Shown in pieces: positions 42,261-50,683 of a stretch of 64,000 nt of DNA. Each line of letters starts with the position of its first letter. The stretch's first letter is position 1. Where the stretch lies: NCBI GenBank assembly GCA_964615375.1, contig CAZTOW010000040.1, positions 29,513-93,512 on the forward strand, read 5' to 3'. A program made the position numbers and the translations under genes. Source of the stretch: CAZKWG01 sp964615375. GTDB taxonomy: Bacteria; Myxococcota_A; UBA796; CAZKWG01. The notes under the pieces were generated by a model. It made no database searches, was not told where the DNA came from, and saw only the letters and a program-made list of their open reading frames with translations.

Positions 42261-42976
42261 CCGCGACCGCGCTCCTCCTCCTCTCTGAGCTCGTCGGCTG
42301 CGTGGGCACCACGCCCGTCGCCATGACCGGGCGCGTCTTCGACCAGCCCAGCGAGACCGCCGGGGTCGTGGCGGACGCCACCCTGGAGACCCGCGACGTC
42401 TACGCGGAGGTCTTCGACGAGGCGGTCTCCGAGAGCGACGGCGCCTTCTCCGTAGACGTCCCCGCCGGCCAGTTCTTCACCGTGGAGATCTCGGCGGAGG
42501 GTCACGTCCCCACCAGCCTCAGCGGCAACGCGGGCGCCGGGCCCTTCGCCGCGGGGGACGGCCGCATCTGGACCATGCCCCAGGACGAGTACGACGCCCT
42601 CTTCGAGACCTGGGCGGGCTGCCCCTCGGTGGGCGAGGAGGGCGGCGTGGCGGTGGGCCAGGCGCTCCTCTACCTGGGCGACGTCGAGCCCGAGGAGGAC
42701 GATTACGCCATCAACAACGGCACCGTGGAGCTGTACAGCTCCGAGGGCACCACGCTGGACGCCTGCTACCTGGACGGCGAGGGCTCGGACGGCAGCTCGG
42801 GCAACGTGACCGGGGCCACGGGGCGCTTCGCCGTCTTCGGCGTGCCCGAGGGGGCCAGCTCGCTGCTGATGACGTTCACGATCGACGACTACACCTACGG
42901 CCCCTACCAGTGGCCGGTGTGGGTGCCGGGGGACGGCGTGGCGCCGCTCTATCCAGCCTATATCGAAGTGGACTGA
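42257..42976 (+). CDS. Lipoprotein with carboxypeptidase-regulatory-like domain
   Basis: 239 residues. The signal ends with lipobox ELVGC. Residues about 22-85 (GRVFDQPSETAGVVADATLET, SDGAFSVDVPAGQFFTVEISA) resemble the carboxypeptidase-regulatory-like fold. A second beta region follows with GRFAVFGVPEGASSLLMTFT. Ligand and function are unknown. Last gene of the mtnP-to-lipoprotein run. Confidence 0.68.
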   Translation: MTATALLLLSELVGCVGTTPVAMTGRVFDQPSETAGVVADATLETRDVYAEVFDEAVSESDGAFSVDVPAGQFFTVEISAEGHVPTSLSGNAGAGPFAAGDGRIWTMPQDEYDALFETWAGCPSVGEEGGVAVGQALLYLGDVEPEEDDYAINNGTVELYSSEGTTLDACYLDGEGSDGSSGNVTGATGRFAVFGVPEGASSLLMTFTIDDYTYGPYQWPVWVPGDGVAPLYPAYIEVD

Positions 42977-43018
42977 TCCGGCGTCGCGGGCGAGACAGGC
43001 GGAATGAGCCGCGGCGCC

Positions 43019-43047
43019 TTGCGAGGCGGGCGCACGGGGCGTAACCT
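43019..43047 (+). promoter_or_regulatory. Promoter TTGCGA-N17-TAACCT
   Basis: TTGCGA (43019-43024) and TAACCT (43042-43047) are separated by exactly 17 nt and lie 34 nt before the ATG at 43082, which has its own AGGAGG at 43070-43075. The TTGNNN/TANNNT form suits a GC-rich genome. Confidence 0.5.
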
Positions 43048-43081
43048 GCACCGACTCACGCTTCGCACAGGAGGTCCGCCC

Positions 43082-43399
43082 ATGGGGCAGATGATTCGCA
43101 ACCCTTCCGTGAGCCCGGGTCTGGCGGCGGTCCTCAACGTCCTCGGGTTCTTCCTCCTCAACCTCTGTGGTGCTGGCTACCTCCTGATCGGCCAGCAGAA
43201 GAAGGGCCTCATCTCGCTGGCCATCGGCTTCGTCGGCGGGATCCTGTCCTGCGGGCTCCTCTACTTCGTGTGGCCCTTCGTCACGGCCTATGACGCCTAC
43301 CTGCTGGCCCAGCGGCTGCAGCAGGGCGGGACCATCGGCGAGGGGGAGAGCGCGGTCGGCTTCCTGAACAACATCTACGGCAGCTTCTTCAAAGACTGA
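43082..43399 (+). CDS. Small membrane protein, two or three helices
   Basis: 105 residues; AGGAGG lies 6 nt before the ATG. The hydrophobic segments LAAVLNVLGFFLLNLCGAGYLLIG and LAIGFVGGILSCGLLYFVWPFV suggest a hairpin-like membrane protein, broadly like TM2-domain proteins. Function unknown. The following gene starts 8 bp downstream and is probably co-transcribed. Confidence 0.75.
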   Translation: MGQMIRNPSVSPGLAAVLNVLGFFLLNLCGAGYLLIGQQKKGLISLAIGFVGGILSCGLLYFVWPFVTAYDAYLLAQRLQQGGTIGEGESAVGFLNNIYGSFFKD

Positions 43400-43407
43400 G
43401 GGCCCCC

Positions 43408-44451
43408 ATGCAGCCCGCGATGCTCACGCTGAACGAGCCTCACGCCTGGCTCATCCGCGGGCTGGTGGAGTACGGCTGGAAGGACATCACCGGGCGCGGC
43501 GGGGTCGTGCCCCCGGGCGCCGTGGGCGGCTTCGACGTCTCGCGCCTGCCGGGCAGCGGCGGCAAGGACGGGCTCACGCTGGTCATGGCCCCGGAGGCCG
43601 ACGGGCGCCGGGCCGAGGACCCGAACTACGAGTTCGAGGTCAAGATCACGGGGCGCGCGCCGGACATCAAGGTGGTGGCGCGCTGCTCGGACTGCAACTT
43701 CCTCGAAGAGTACCCGTACGACCTCAAGAACCCCTCGCACGCGGCGGGCTACCTGCACCAGGGGCTCACCCGCCACGTCCCCGAGTTCGTGCGCTGGCGG
43801 CTCTCGGGCGGCGAGCTCACCTGGTCGCAGCGGGCGGGGGTGCCCGAGGTCCAGGGAGATCCGTGCTCGGGGGACATGATCCGCTTCGTGCAGATCCGCC
43901 TGCGGACGCCCAACACCTCCTTCGAGCAGGGGCCCGCCGAGGGCTGGTGGCTCTCGGGGGACTACAAGCCCTGGGGCTCGGGCCCGGTGGCACGGGAGGG
44001 CGAGGGGGCCGGTGAGCCCGTCTACATCTCGGCGGAGGGGCGGGCCGAGCTGGCGGAGATGGGCGGGGCCGGGGCGAGCGTGGAGCGCGTGGCGGCCCTG
44101 GACTACGTGGACGGGGTCGCCGGCTGGCTGTCCATCGCGATCTGGTTCTGTATGGCGCTGGGCGTGCTGGCCTTCATCAACAGCGTCGTCACGCTCTACT
44201 TCTTCGGGACCGGGCGCATCACCGCGCTGGCGATCAACGTGGTGCTGGGCGCGGGGGTGCTGGGCGGCGGGGTGCTGGCCCGTCAAGGGCTGCGCCGCTA
44301 TCGCGAGGTGCGCGAGCACTGGTCCGTCTACTTCCTGCTGGCCTACGTGGCGCTGACGCCCGCCTGCTGCGTGGTGGGCTTTCCCCTGGCCGGATGGGGG
44401 CTCTATACGTGGATGAGGCCCGAGGTGCGGGCGGGGCGCATCCGCGGCTGA
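43408..44451 (+). CDS. Uncharacterised protein with C-terminal membrane domain
   Basis: 347 residues. The first about 235 residues are soluble, with a possible metal-binding ARCSDCNF pair and conserved-looking Trp/Arg segments; the last about 110 residues have three to four helices (IAIWFCMALGVLAFINSVVTLY, YFLLAYVALTPACCVVGF). No family was recognised. Its partner upstream is a small membrane protein, so the pair may form one envelope unit. Confidence 0.7.
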   Translation: MQPAMLTLNEPHAWLIRGLVEYGWKDITGRGGVVPPGAVGGFDVSRLPGSGGKDGLTLVMAPEADGRRAEDPNYEFEVKITGRAPDIKVVARCSDCNFLEEYPYDLKNPSHAAGYLHQGLTRHVPEFVRWRLSGGELTWSQRAGVPEVQGDPCSGDMIRFVQIRLRTPNTSFEQGPAEGWWLSGDYKPWGSGPVAREGEGAGEPVYISAEGRAELAEMGGAGASVERVAALDYVDGVAGWLSIAIWFCMALGVLAFINSVVTLYFFGTGRITALAINVVLGAGVLGGGVLARQGLRRYREVREHWSVYFLLAYVALTPACCVVGFPLAGWGLYTWMRPEVRAGRIRG

Positions 44452-44533
44452 TGGGGATGCTCACGCGGCACTTGACGGCGCCCGCTGGCCATGCAGGATA
44501 TGGAGCAGCGGGTCGGACGGGTTCGGAGTCGCG

Positions 44534-46585
44534 ATGACTACATATCAGCTCCAGGGGGCAGCGGGTGGACTCCGCGCCGCTGCGCTGCTCTTTGCGGCGC
44601 TGGCTGGCTGTGACGGGGACAAGGGGGACGACACCGGAGATCCCTCGGAACGGCCCACGCTCACAGACAACGACGGCGACGGCTACGGCGCGGAGGCGGA
44701 CTGCGACGACGCGAGCGCCGCGGTCTCGCCGGGGGCCCCGGAGGTCTGCAACGGCATCGACGACGACTGTGATGGGCTCTCTGATGAGGCGGGCGCGGTC
44801 GACGGCACGATGTACTACCCGGACGCGGACGGCGACGGCTTCGGCGACGCGCTGGGCGGGGCGCTGGCCTGCTCGCAGCCGGACGGGACGGTGACGGACG
44901 GGACCGACTGCGACGACGCGACCGCCGCGCGCTCCCCCCTCGCCGAGGAGGTCTGCGACGAGCTCGACAACGACTGCGACGACGAGGTGGACGAGCCCGG
45001 CGCCTCCGGCGGCCTCTCCGCGCACCCGGACGCCGACGGCGACGGCTACGGTGACGCCTCCATCTCCCTGAACGTCTGCGCGTTCGGCGACGGCTACGTG
45101 GCCAACGACGACGACTGCGACGATGACGACGCGGACGCGCGGCCGGACGCCGTGGAGGTCTGCGACGAGATCGACAACGACTGCGACGGCGGCGTGGACA
45201 ACGACGCGCGCGACGCGGACACCTACTACGAGGACGGGGACGGCGACGGCTACGGCCTGGACGACGTCACCACCGAGGCCTGCGACACGCCCGAGGGCTA
45301 TGCGCGCAAGGACGGCGACTGCGACGATCGCGACGCCCGGGTCAACCCTGGCGAGGACGAGTACTGCGACGGCGAGGACGACGACTGCGACGGTGCCATC
45401 GACGACGATCCGGTGGACATCTCCACCTGGTACTACGACACGGACGGGGACGGCTACGGCGCCGACGAGACCGCGCTCGTGCAGTGCGACTCTCCGGGGA
45501 CGGGCTACTACACCGACGGCGGCGACTGTGACGAGGACGACACCTCGGTCAACCCGGGCGCCGACGACACCTGGTACGACGGCTGGGACACCAACTGTGA
45601 CGGCGCCAGCGACTACGATCAGGACGCCGACGGCTACGTCACGACGGACATCGCCGACGCGGACGCCCCCACCTACGACCCCGGCACGGGGGAGGTGGTC
45701 GAGGACGGATCGACGACCGAGGCGGGCGACTGCGACGACGAGAACAACCGGGTCAACCCGGGCCGCGAGGAGCGCTGCAACGACGTCGATGACGACTGCA
45801 GCGGCGTGGTGGACGACGACGCGGTGGACGGTCGCACCTACTACACCGACGAGGACTCCGACGGCTACGGTGACGAGGAGACGGCGATCACCACCTGCGA
45901 CGCGCTGACCGGCGACTACATCCGCACGGGCGGCGACTGCGACGACTCCGACGCCGAGATCAACCCCGACGCCACCGAGAGCTGCGACGACACGGACGGC
46001 AAGGACAACGACTGCGACGGCTCCGCGGACGAGGTCTGCTATTATGGGACTCTGAATTACCAGTATGGTTACGGCTCGGATCCAACCGAGCGCGACTGTG
46101 ATCTGTACTGGACGGGGACCTGGGAGATCTCGGAGGAGGCGTGCCCGGACTGCGAGTACGGCTTCACCGTGGACTTCGCCTACGAAGAGGACATCAGCGA
46201 CAACACGGGTCGCTGCGTCAGCCCGCGCTCGCCGGATCTGGCGTGGCGGCTGGCCATCGACGATGACTACGACGGGAGCGGCGAGCCGGCGGTCTGGTAC
46301 GCCTACTCCTGGGACTACTACGAAGGCTACGAGGACGACGTAGACTACGGCGTGGCCGGCGCCCCGCCCGCCGCCTACTACTGGTACCCGCGCTTCGACG
46401 CCACCTGGGATCCCAGCACGGGCGCCCTGACCTTCTGGAGCGGCCGTTACGAGTACCCCGTCGAGTACTACTACGACTATGAAGATTATGACTACGGCGT
46501 CGTCGCGGACACGCCGCCAGACGCCGCCTACTACTGGACGAGCTGGTGGTACGGGACCGCGGACCTCGACGGGATCGGAGGCTGA
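44534..46585 (+). CDS. MopE-like Asp/Cys-repeat lipoprotein with Tyr-rich C-terminal domain
   Basis: 683 residues. The signal ends in lipobox LAGC (from ATG 44534). About eight repeats of the putative metal-binding motif follow (DGDGYG, DCDD, NPGA, EVCNGIDDDCDG, VDE-type), encoded between about 44665 and 46035; such acidic Asp/Cys modules are known from MopE-type surface proteins and are predicted to bind Ca2+ or other divalent cations. Residues about 505-683 form a separate domain rich in Tyr/Trp with a CPDC pair. The same domain type ends the next protein. The role may be extracellular metal binding or surface structure. Confidence 0.82.
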   Translation: MTTYQLQGAAGGLRAAALLFAALAGCDGDKGDDTGDPSERPTLTDNDGDGYGAEADCDDASAAVSPGAPEVCNGIDDDCDGLSDEAGAVDGTMYYPDADGDGFGDALGGALACSQPDGTVTDGTDCDDATAARSPLAEEVCDELDNDCDDEVDEPGASGGLSAHPDADGDGYGDASISLNVCAFGDGYVANDDDCDDDDADARPDAVEVCDEIDNDCDGGVDNDARDADTYYEDGDGDGYGLDDVTTEACDTPEGYARKDGDCDDRDARVNPGEDEYCDGEDDDCDGAIDDDPVDISTWYYDTDGDGYGADETALVQCDSPGTGYYTDGGDCDEDDTSVNPGADDTWYDGWDTNCDGASDYDQDADGYVTTDIADADAPTYDPGTGEVVEDGSTTEAGDCDDENNRVNPGREERCNDVDDDCSGVVDDDAVDGRTYYTDEDSDGYGDEETAITTCDALTGDYIRTGGDCDDSDAEINPDATESCDDTDGKDNDCDGSADEVCYYGTLNYQYGYGSDPTERDCDLYWTGTWEISEEACPDCEYGFTVDFAYEEDISDNTGRCVSPRSPDLAWRLAIDDDYDGSGEPAVWYAYSWDYYEGYEDDVDYGVAGAPPAAYYWYPRFDATWDPSTGALTFWSGRYEYPVEYYYDYEDYDYGVVADTPPDAAYYWTSWWYGTADLDGIGG

Positions 46586-46586
46586 G

Positions 46587-47993
46587 ATGCTCACCTACAA
46601 CACGCGCACCACCCTCCTGCTCGCCCTGCTCGGCGCGCTCGCCACCGGCTGCCCCGGAGACAAGGAGACCGAGGAGACCGGCGGTCCACCCTCGGTGGAC
46701 CTGGACAAGGACGGCTACGGCGACTCCATCGACTGTGACGACCAGAGCGCCAACATCTACCCAGGCGCCGACGAGCGCTGCAACGGCATCGACGACGACT
46801 GCGACGCGGAGGTCGACGAGGCCGGGGCGGTGGACGGGATCCCCGGCTACCCCGACGCGGACGGCGACACCTACGGCGCGGACGGCCCAGGGACCGTCTG
46901 CCCGGGGACCACGGGCTACGTCAGCTCGGGCGGCGACTGCGACGACGCCTCGGCGGCCATCAACCCGGCCGGCACCGAGGTCTGCGACACGGTGGACAAC
47001 GACTGCGACGGGCTCACCGACGAGCCCGGCACCGCGGACGGCACCACCTACTACCTGGACCAGGACGGCGACGGCTTCGGGCACCCCATCCTGACGGGCG
47101 TGGCCTGCGCCCCGGGCGACGGGTACTCCGAGGACAACACCGACTGCGACGACCAGGATCCGCAGCGCAGCCCGGGGAACACGGAGATCTGCAACAACCG
47201 GGTCGATGACGACTGCGACGGCACCACCGACGAGGCGGACGACGCCGAGGCGCCCACCTGGTACACCGACGCGGACGGGGACGGCTTCGGGACCGCCGAC
47301 GGCCCGACGGTGCAGAGCTGCGACGAGGTGGACGGCTACGCCGACAACACGGACGACTGCGACGACTCGAACGAGGACATCAACCCCGACCAGAACGATC
47401 GCGACGACGGCCTCGACAACGACTGCGACGGGGAGATCGACGAGGGAGGCGGCTCCGTCCTCGAGGGCGGCGTCGGCTACGAGCTCGACGCTTCGGGCGA
47501 GCCGGTGACCTCCGGGATCTACTACGTCACGCACAGCGGTGAGTGCTTCGCCATCTACTACGCCTATGGCTACGAGGCGACGGACGAGCTGACCTGTGAC
47601 GGGTGCTCCTACTCACTCTACGTGAGCGCGAGCTATGACGAGTCGCTCGCGGACTATTTCGGCGTCCCGAATTGCGAGTGGTCGGACTTCTCGGTCTGGC
47701 CGGAGGTGGAGGAGTTCGGCACCCTGTGGAGCTTCATCGGCTCTCGCGGGGAGTACGAGACCGCCTACTACTACTCGGTCGAGTCGGGTGAGTGGTACTA
47801 CTGGCCGGAGGCCTACCTCTACGTGGGCCGCGGGTACTCCTACGGCTACTGGTACTTCTTCTATGAGGAGAGTGACCGCGACTATGAGGCCGGCATCTTC
47901 TTCCTGAGCCCGTACATCTTCTACTACGGCTACTACTACTACGGGTACGACTACGGCGACACCGGCTACGCCACGCCCGACACGGGCTGGTAG
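46587..47993 (+). CDS. Second MopE-like Asp/Cys-repeat lipoprotein
   Basis: About 468 residues from the ATG at 46587. The signal ends in lipobox LATGC. Four Asp/Cys repeats (DKDGYGDSIDCDD, CNGIDDDCD, CDTVDNDCDGLTDE and similar) occupy about residues 35-290, followed by a Tyr-rich C-terminal domain with a CDGC pair comparable to that of the gene just upstream. One base separates the two genes, so they are a tandem pair likely derived by duplication. The C-terminus is almost all aromatic/Gly (FYYGYYYYGYDYGD). Confidence 0.82.
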   Translation: MLTYNTRTTLLLALLGALATGCPGDKETEETGGPPSVDLDKDGYGDSIDCDDQSANIYPGADERCNGIDDDCDAEVDEAGAVDGIPGYPDADGDTYGADGPGTVCPGTTGYVSSGGDCDDASAAINPAGTEVCDTVDNDCDGLTDEPGTADGTTYYLDQDGDGFGHPILTGVACAPGDGYSEDNTDCDDQDPQRSPGNTEICNNRVDDDCDGTTDEADDAEAPTWYTDADGDGFGTADGPTVQSCDEVDGYADNTDDCDDSNEDINPDQNDRDDGLDNDCDGEIDEGGGSVLEGGVGYELDASGEPVTSGIYYVTHSGECFAIYYAYGYEATDELTCDGCSYSLYVSASYDESLADYFGVPNCEWSDFSVWPEVEEFGTLWSFIGSRGEYETAYYYSVESGEWYYWPEAYLYVGRGYSYGYWYFFYEESDRDYEAGIFFLSPYIFYYGYYYYGYDYGDTGYATPDTGW

Positions 47994-48003
47994 TCTGCGG
48001 ACG

Positions 48004-48032
48004 CGCTCGCCGCGCCTGCCGCGTGGCGAGCG
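48004..48032 (+). terminator. Strong GC hairpin after the MopE-like pair
   Basis: CGCTCGCCGCGC (48004-48015) pairs with 48021-48032 around a CTGCC loop, a 12-bp stem with one G-U pair. It ends the MopE-like transcript; a TTTT occurs only 16 nt further, so termination efficiency is uncertain. Confidence 0.45.
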
Positions 48033-48061
48033 TGGACAACGGACGGCTTTTGTCGGATAAT
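48033..48061 (+). promoter_or_regulatory. Strong sigma-70-like promoter TGGACA-N17-GATAAT, apparently leaderless
   Basis: TGGACA (48033-48038) and GATAAT (48056-48061), each one base from consensus, are 17 nt apart. The ATG at 48070 is 8 nt after the -10 and has no Shine-Dalgarno, so transcription should start at or next to the initiation codon. Confidence 0.6.
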
Positions 48062-48069
48062 CCCGGCAG

Positions 48070-48324
48070 ATGGACCTCTCCCTCGCGCGCGTGCTGGTCA
48101 GCGTCGCGGGCGCCTACGCGGCGCTCGGGGCGCTGTTCGCGCTGCCCTTCGTCCTCCGGGGGGTCCAGCGCCTGGATCCACAAGCGCAGGGTGGGAGCTG
48201 GGGCTTCCGGCTGATCATCCTGCCGGCCTCGGCGGCCCTCTGGCCCTTGCTCGCCCTTCGCCTGCTGCGGCGCGCTGGCCCGCGCGAGGAGCGCAACGCC
48301 CACCGGGACGCGGTGCGCGCGTGA
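48070..48324 (+). CDS. Small two-helix membrane protein of the redox cassette
   Basis: 84 residues with two hydrophobic helices (VLVSVAGAYAALGALFALPFVL, LIILPASAALWPLLALRLL). It has no ribosome-binding site and sits directly after a good promoter. The next gene overlaps it by ATGA. It is likely a membrane subunit or assembly factor for the ferric-reductase/Rieske protein downstream. Confidence 0.75.
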   Translation: MDLSLARVLVSVAGAYAALGALFALPFVLRGVQRLDPQAQGGSWGFRLIILPASAALWPLLALRLLRRAGPREERNAHRDAVRA

Positions 48325-48839
48325 TCCGCTCCCTGCGCCAGTGGCACGGACGGATCTGGGCGCTGCTGGCTCCGGGGGCGCTGCTCGGGCTGGGCGCCAC
48401 CGTGCTGACGCGGGCGCCGGAGGGGGACACGCCGCGTGAGGCGCGAGGACAGGCCCCCGCCGTGGTCTGGGCCGCGGAGGGGAGCGCCCCCGGCCCGAGC
48501 CCCGCCGTCCTGCCCACCGAGACGCCCATCTACGAGGAGGAGCGGGTCTTCGGGGACGCGGGCGGGACCCTGGCGATCTACCAGCGCGGAGAGCGCTTCG
48601 TGGTGCGCCTGGCCTGCGAGCGCTGCGCCGCCGACCACCCCGACCCCGTCGTCTTCTGGGCCTCCGCGCCCGTGGGGGAGGGGCTGCCCTCAGACGCGCG
48701 GCTGCTCGGCGGGCTGCCGCGTGGAGAGAGCAGCTTCGAGCTCCCCTTCGAAGGTGGCGATCTGCGCGGGAGCCTGCTGCTCTACAGCCTCGGCCACGCC
48801 CGCGTCGTGGGTCAGGTCCAGCTGGGAGGTGCGCGTTGA
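48321..48839 (+). CDS. Membrane-anchored periplasmic protein of the redox cassette
   Basis: 172 residues: one N-terminal membrane helix (IWALLAPGALLGLGATVLT), a Pro/Ala linker and a beta-rich periplasmic part containing CERCAADHPDP, a CxxC-like site with a nearby His that might hold metal or heme. No family was recognised. It is flanked by a small membrane gene and the Rieske fusion gene, with overlaps on both sides. Confidence 0.7.
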   Translation: MIRSLRQWHGRIWALLAPGALLGLGATVLTRAPEGDTPREARGQAPAVVWAAEGSAPGPSPAVLPTETPIYEEERVFGDAGGTLAIYQRGERFVVRLACERCAADHPDPVVFWASAPVGEGLPSDARLLGGLPRGESSFELPFEGGDLRGSLLLYSLGHARVVGQVQLGGAR

Positions 48840-50644
48840 GCGCGGGCTATCGCGCGGTGGGCTGGAACCGCCAGAAGTGGATCTACGACGCCCTGCTGCT
48901 GGGCGGCGTGCTGCTCTACCTGGGGGTCTTCCTCGGCGCCGGCCTCGCGCTCCGCCCGGATCTGACGGCGGAGACGCTGATCCTCCGGGCCCTGGGCTCA
49001 GCCGCCTTCCTGCTGCTGCACATCACGCTGGCCACCGGGCCGCTCGCCCGCCTGGATCCCCGCTTCCTGCCGCTGCTCTACAACCGGCGGCACATGGGCG
49101 TGACCGTCTTCGGGCTCGGGCTGGCGCATGCCGCCTTCAGCCTCGTCCAGTTCCACGGATTCGGCGACGAGAACCCGCTGGTCAGCGTGCTGACGGCGAC
49201 CCCGCGCTGGGGCGACCCGAGCCAGCTCCCCTTCGCGCCCTTCGGGCTCGGGGCGCTGCTCATCCTCGGGTTGATGGCGTTCACCAGCCATGATCTGTGG
49301 CTGTCCCTGCTCAGCGCCCCGGTGTGGAAGCGCCTCCACATGCTCGTCTACGGGGCCTGGGGGCTCCTGGTCCTGCACGTCGGCCTCGGGCTGCTGCGCA
49401 GCGAGCGCAGCCCGCTCCTCCTGGGGGCGGTGGGGCTCGGGGTGCTGTGGGTGGGCGGCCTCCACCTGCTGGCCGCCCTGCGCGAGCGCGACGGCGACCG
49501 GCCGCACGCCGAGCTCCCCGAGGACGACGGCTTCGTGCGCGTCTGCGACGCCGAGGACGTCCCCGAGGGCCGGGCGCGGGGCGTCTGCCTCTCGGGCGAG
49601 CGGGTGGCCGTCTTCCGCCACTCCGGGAAGATCTCCGCGATCTCCGGCGTCTGCAAGCACCAGAACGGCCCGCTGGCCGAGGGGCGGATCCTGGACGGCT
49701 GCGTGACCTGCCCCTGGCACGGCTACCAGTACCTCCCGGAGACCGGCGCCTCGCCCCCGCCGTTCACCGAGTCCGTCCCGACCTTCCGTGTGCGCGTGCA
49801 GGGCCGCGCCGTCTACGTCCACCCCGAGCCGCTGCCGCCCGGCACCCGGGTGGAGCCCGCCGTCGCCTCGTCGGACGAGACCACCCCCGACCTCCACCCC
49901 GACCCCGGCTTCTACATCGGCTGGCAGCCCCGGATGCCGCCCCGGATCGCCGCCTTCCTGCGCGGGGTCGTGCTGCGGCGCCTGGCCCTGGCGCTGGGCG
50001 TGGCGCTGCTCTTCGCCAGCGCGCTGGGGCCCACCCTGCCCTCCCGCTTCGACTTCGGCGCGCCCCGCGAGGTGGAGGGCGTGGTCGCCGCCTTCCCGTA
50101 CCCCACGCTGCTGGTGCCCCGGCCCGGCGCCGGCCCCTCGGATCCGCCCTCGGTCTGGATGCTGGTCCGCCCCTTCAAGTTCGGCGCGGACGAGCTCTTC
50201 TCCGGCCTGGACGGCCACCGCGTGCGGCTGCGCGGCACGCTGGCCTGGCTGGACGAGCGCACCCTGTTGGAGGTCGAGCCCGACACCCTCCAGGACCTCG
50301 GCCCCGCCCCGCTGGACCTGCCCGAGCAGCGCCTCGGCACGGTCACCCTGCGGGGCGAGATCGTGGACAGCAAGTGCTACCTGGGCGTGATGAACCCCGG
50401 GAACCTGAGCGTCCACCGCGACTGCGCCGCCCGCTGCCTCTCTGGCGGGATCCCGCCCTCCTTCGTCGTCCGCGAGCCCGGCGGCGCCCGCCGCGCCCTC
50501 CTCCTGGTGGGGGCGGGCGGCGAGGCCGTGGGCCAGGCCGCGCTCGCGGTGGTGGCCGAGCCGCTGGAGATCACCGGCGAGCTGGTGCGCCGCGGAGAGC
50601 TGTATGTGCTTAAGGCGGATCCGGCGGGGTGGCGGCGGTTGTAG
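48836..50644 (+). CDS. Ferric-reductase-like membrane domain fused to Rieske [2Fe-2S] protein
   Basis: 602 residues with a TTG start that overlaps the previous stop; GGGAGG is upstream. Residues about 15-210 are a ferric-reductase-like transmembrane domain with His residues that could hold b-type heme (LLLHITLATG, GLAHAAFSL, RLHMLVYG, VLHVGLG). Residues about 225-330 are a complete Rieske domain, CKHQNG and CPWHGYQ. A further membrane helix is near 385, then a periplasmic-type C-terminal domain with a Cys-rich motif (DSKCYLGVMNPG, HRDCAARCLSGG). It probably shuttles electrons across the membrane to an unknown acceptor. Confidence 0.82.
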   Translation: MSAGYRAVGWNRQKWIYDALLLGGVLLYLGVFLGAGLALRPDLTAETLILRALGSAAFLLLHITLATGPLARLDPRFLPLLYNRRHMGVTVFGLGLAHAAFSLVQFHGFGDENPLVSVLTATPRWGDPSQLPFAPFGLGALLILGLMAFTSHDLWLSLLSAPVWKRLHMLVYGAWGLLVLHVGLGLLRSERSPLLLGAVGLGVLWVGGLHLLAALRERDGDRPHAELPEDDGFVRVCDAEDVPEGRARGVCLSGERVAVFRHSGKISAISGVCKHQNGPLAEGRILDGCVTCPWHGYQYLPETGASPPPFTESVPTFRVRVQGRAVYVHPEPLPPGTRVEPAVASSDETTPDLHPDPGFYIGWQPRMPPRIAAFLRGVVLRRLALALGVALLFASALGPTLPSRFDFGAPREVEGVVAAFPYPTLLVPRPGAGPSDPPSVWMLVRPFKFGADELFSGLDGHRVRLRGTLAWLDERTLLEVEPDTLQDLGPAPLDLPEQRLGTVTLRGEIVDSKCYLGVMNPGNLSVHRDCAARCLSGGIPPSFVVREPGGARRALLLVGAGGEAVGQAALAVVAEPLEITGELVRRGELYVLKADPAGWRRL

Positions 50645-50683
50645 GGCCCCACCACCCCTGGCCCCCCACCCCCGATCCGCGCT

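Noticed and set aside
44665..46035. Regular repeats that could be taken for a CRISPR array
   Set aside because: The repeats are in frame, encode Asp/Cys motifs, vary in sequence and have no constant direct repeat with unique spacers.
44234..46594. Minus-strand open frame opposite the MopE-like gene, Val-rich
   Set aside because: Regular Val/Val-Ala patterns are the reverse complement of GAC-rich Asp codons; no signal or domain is present.
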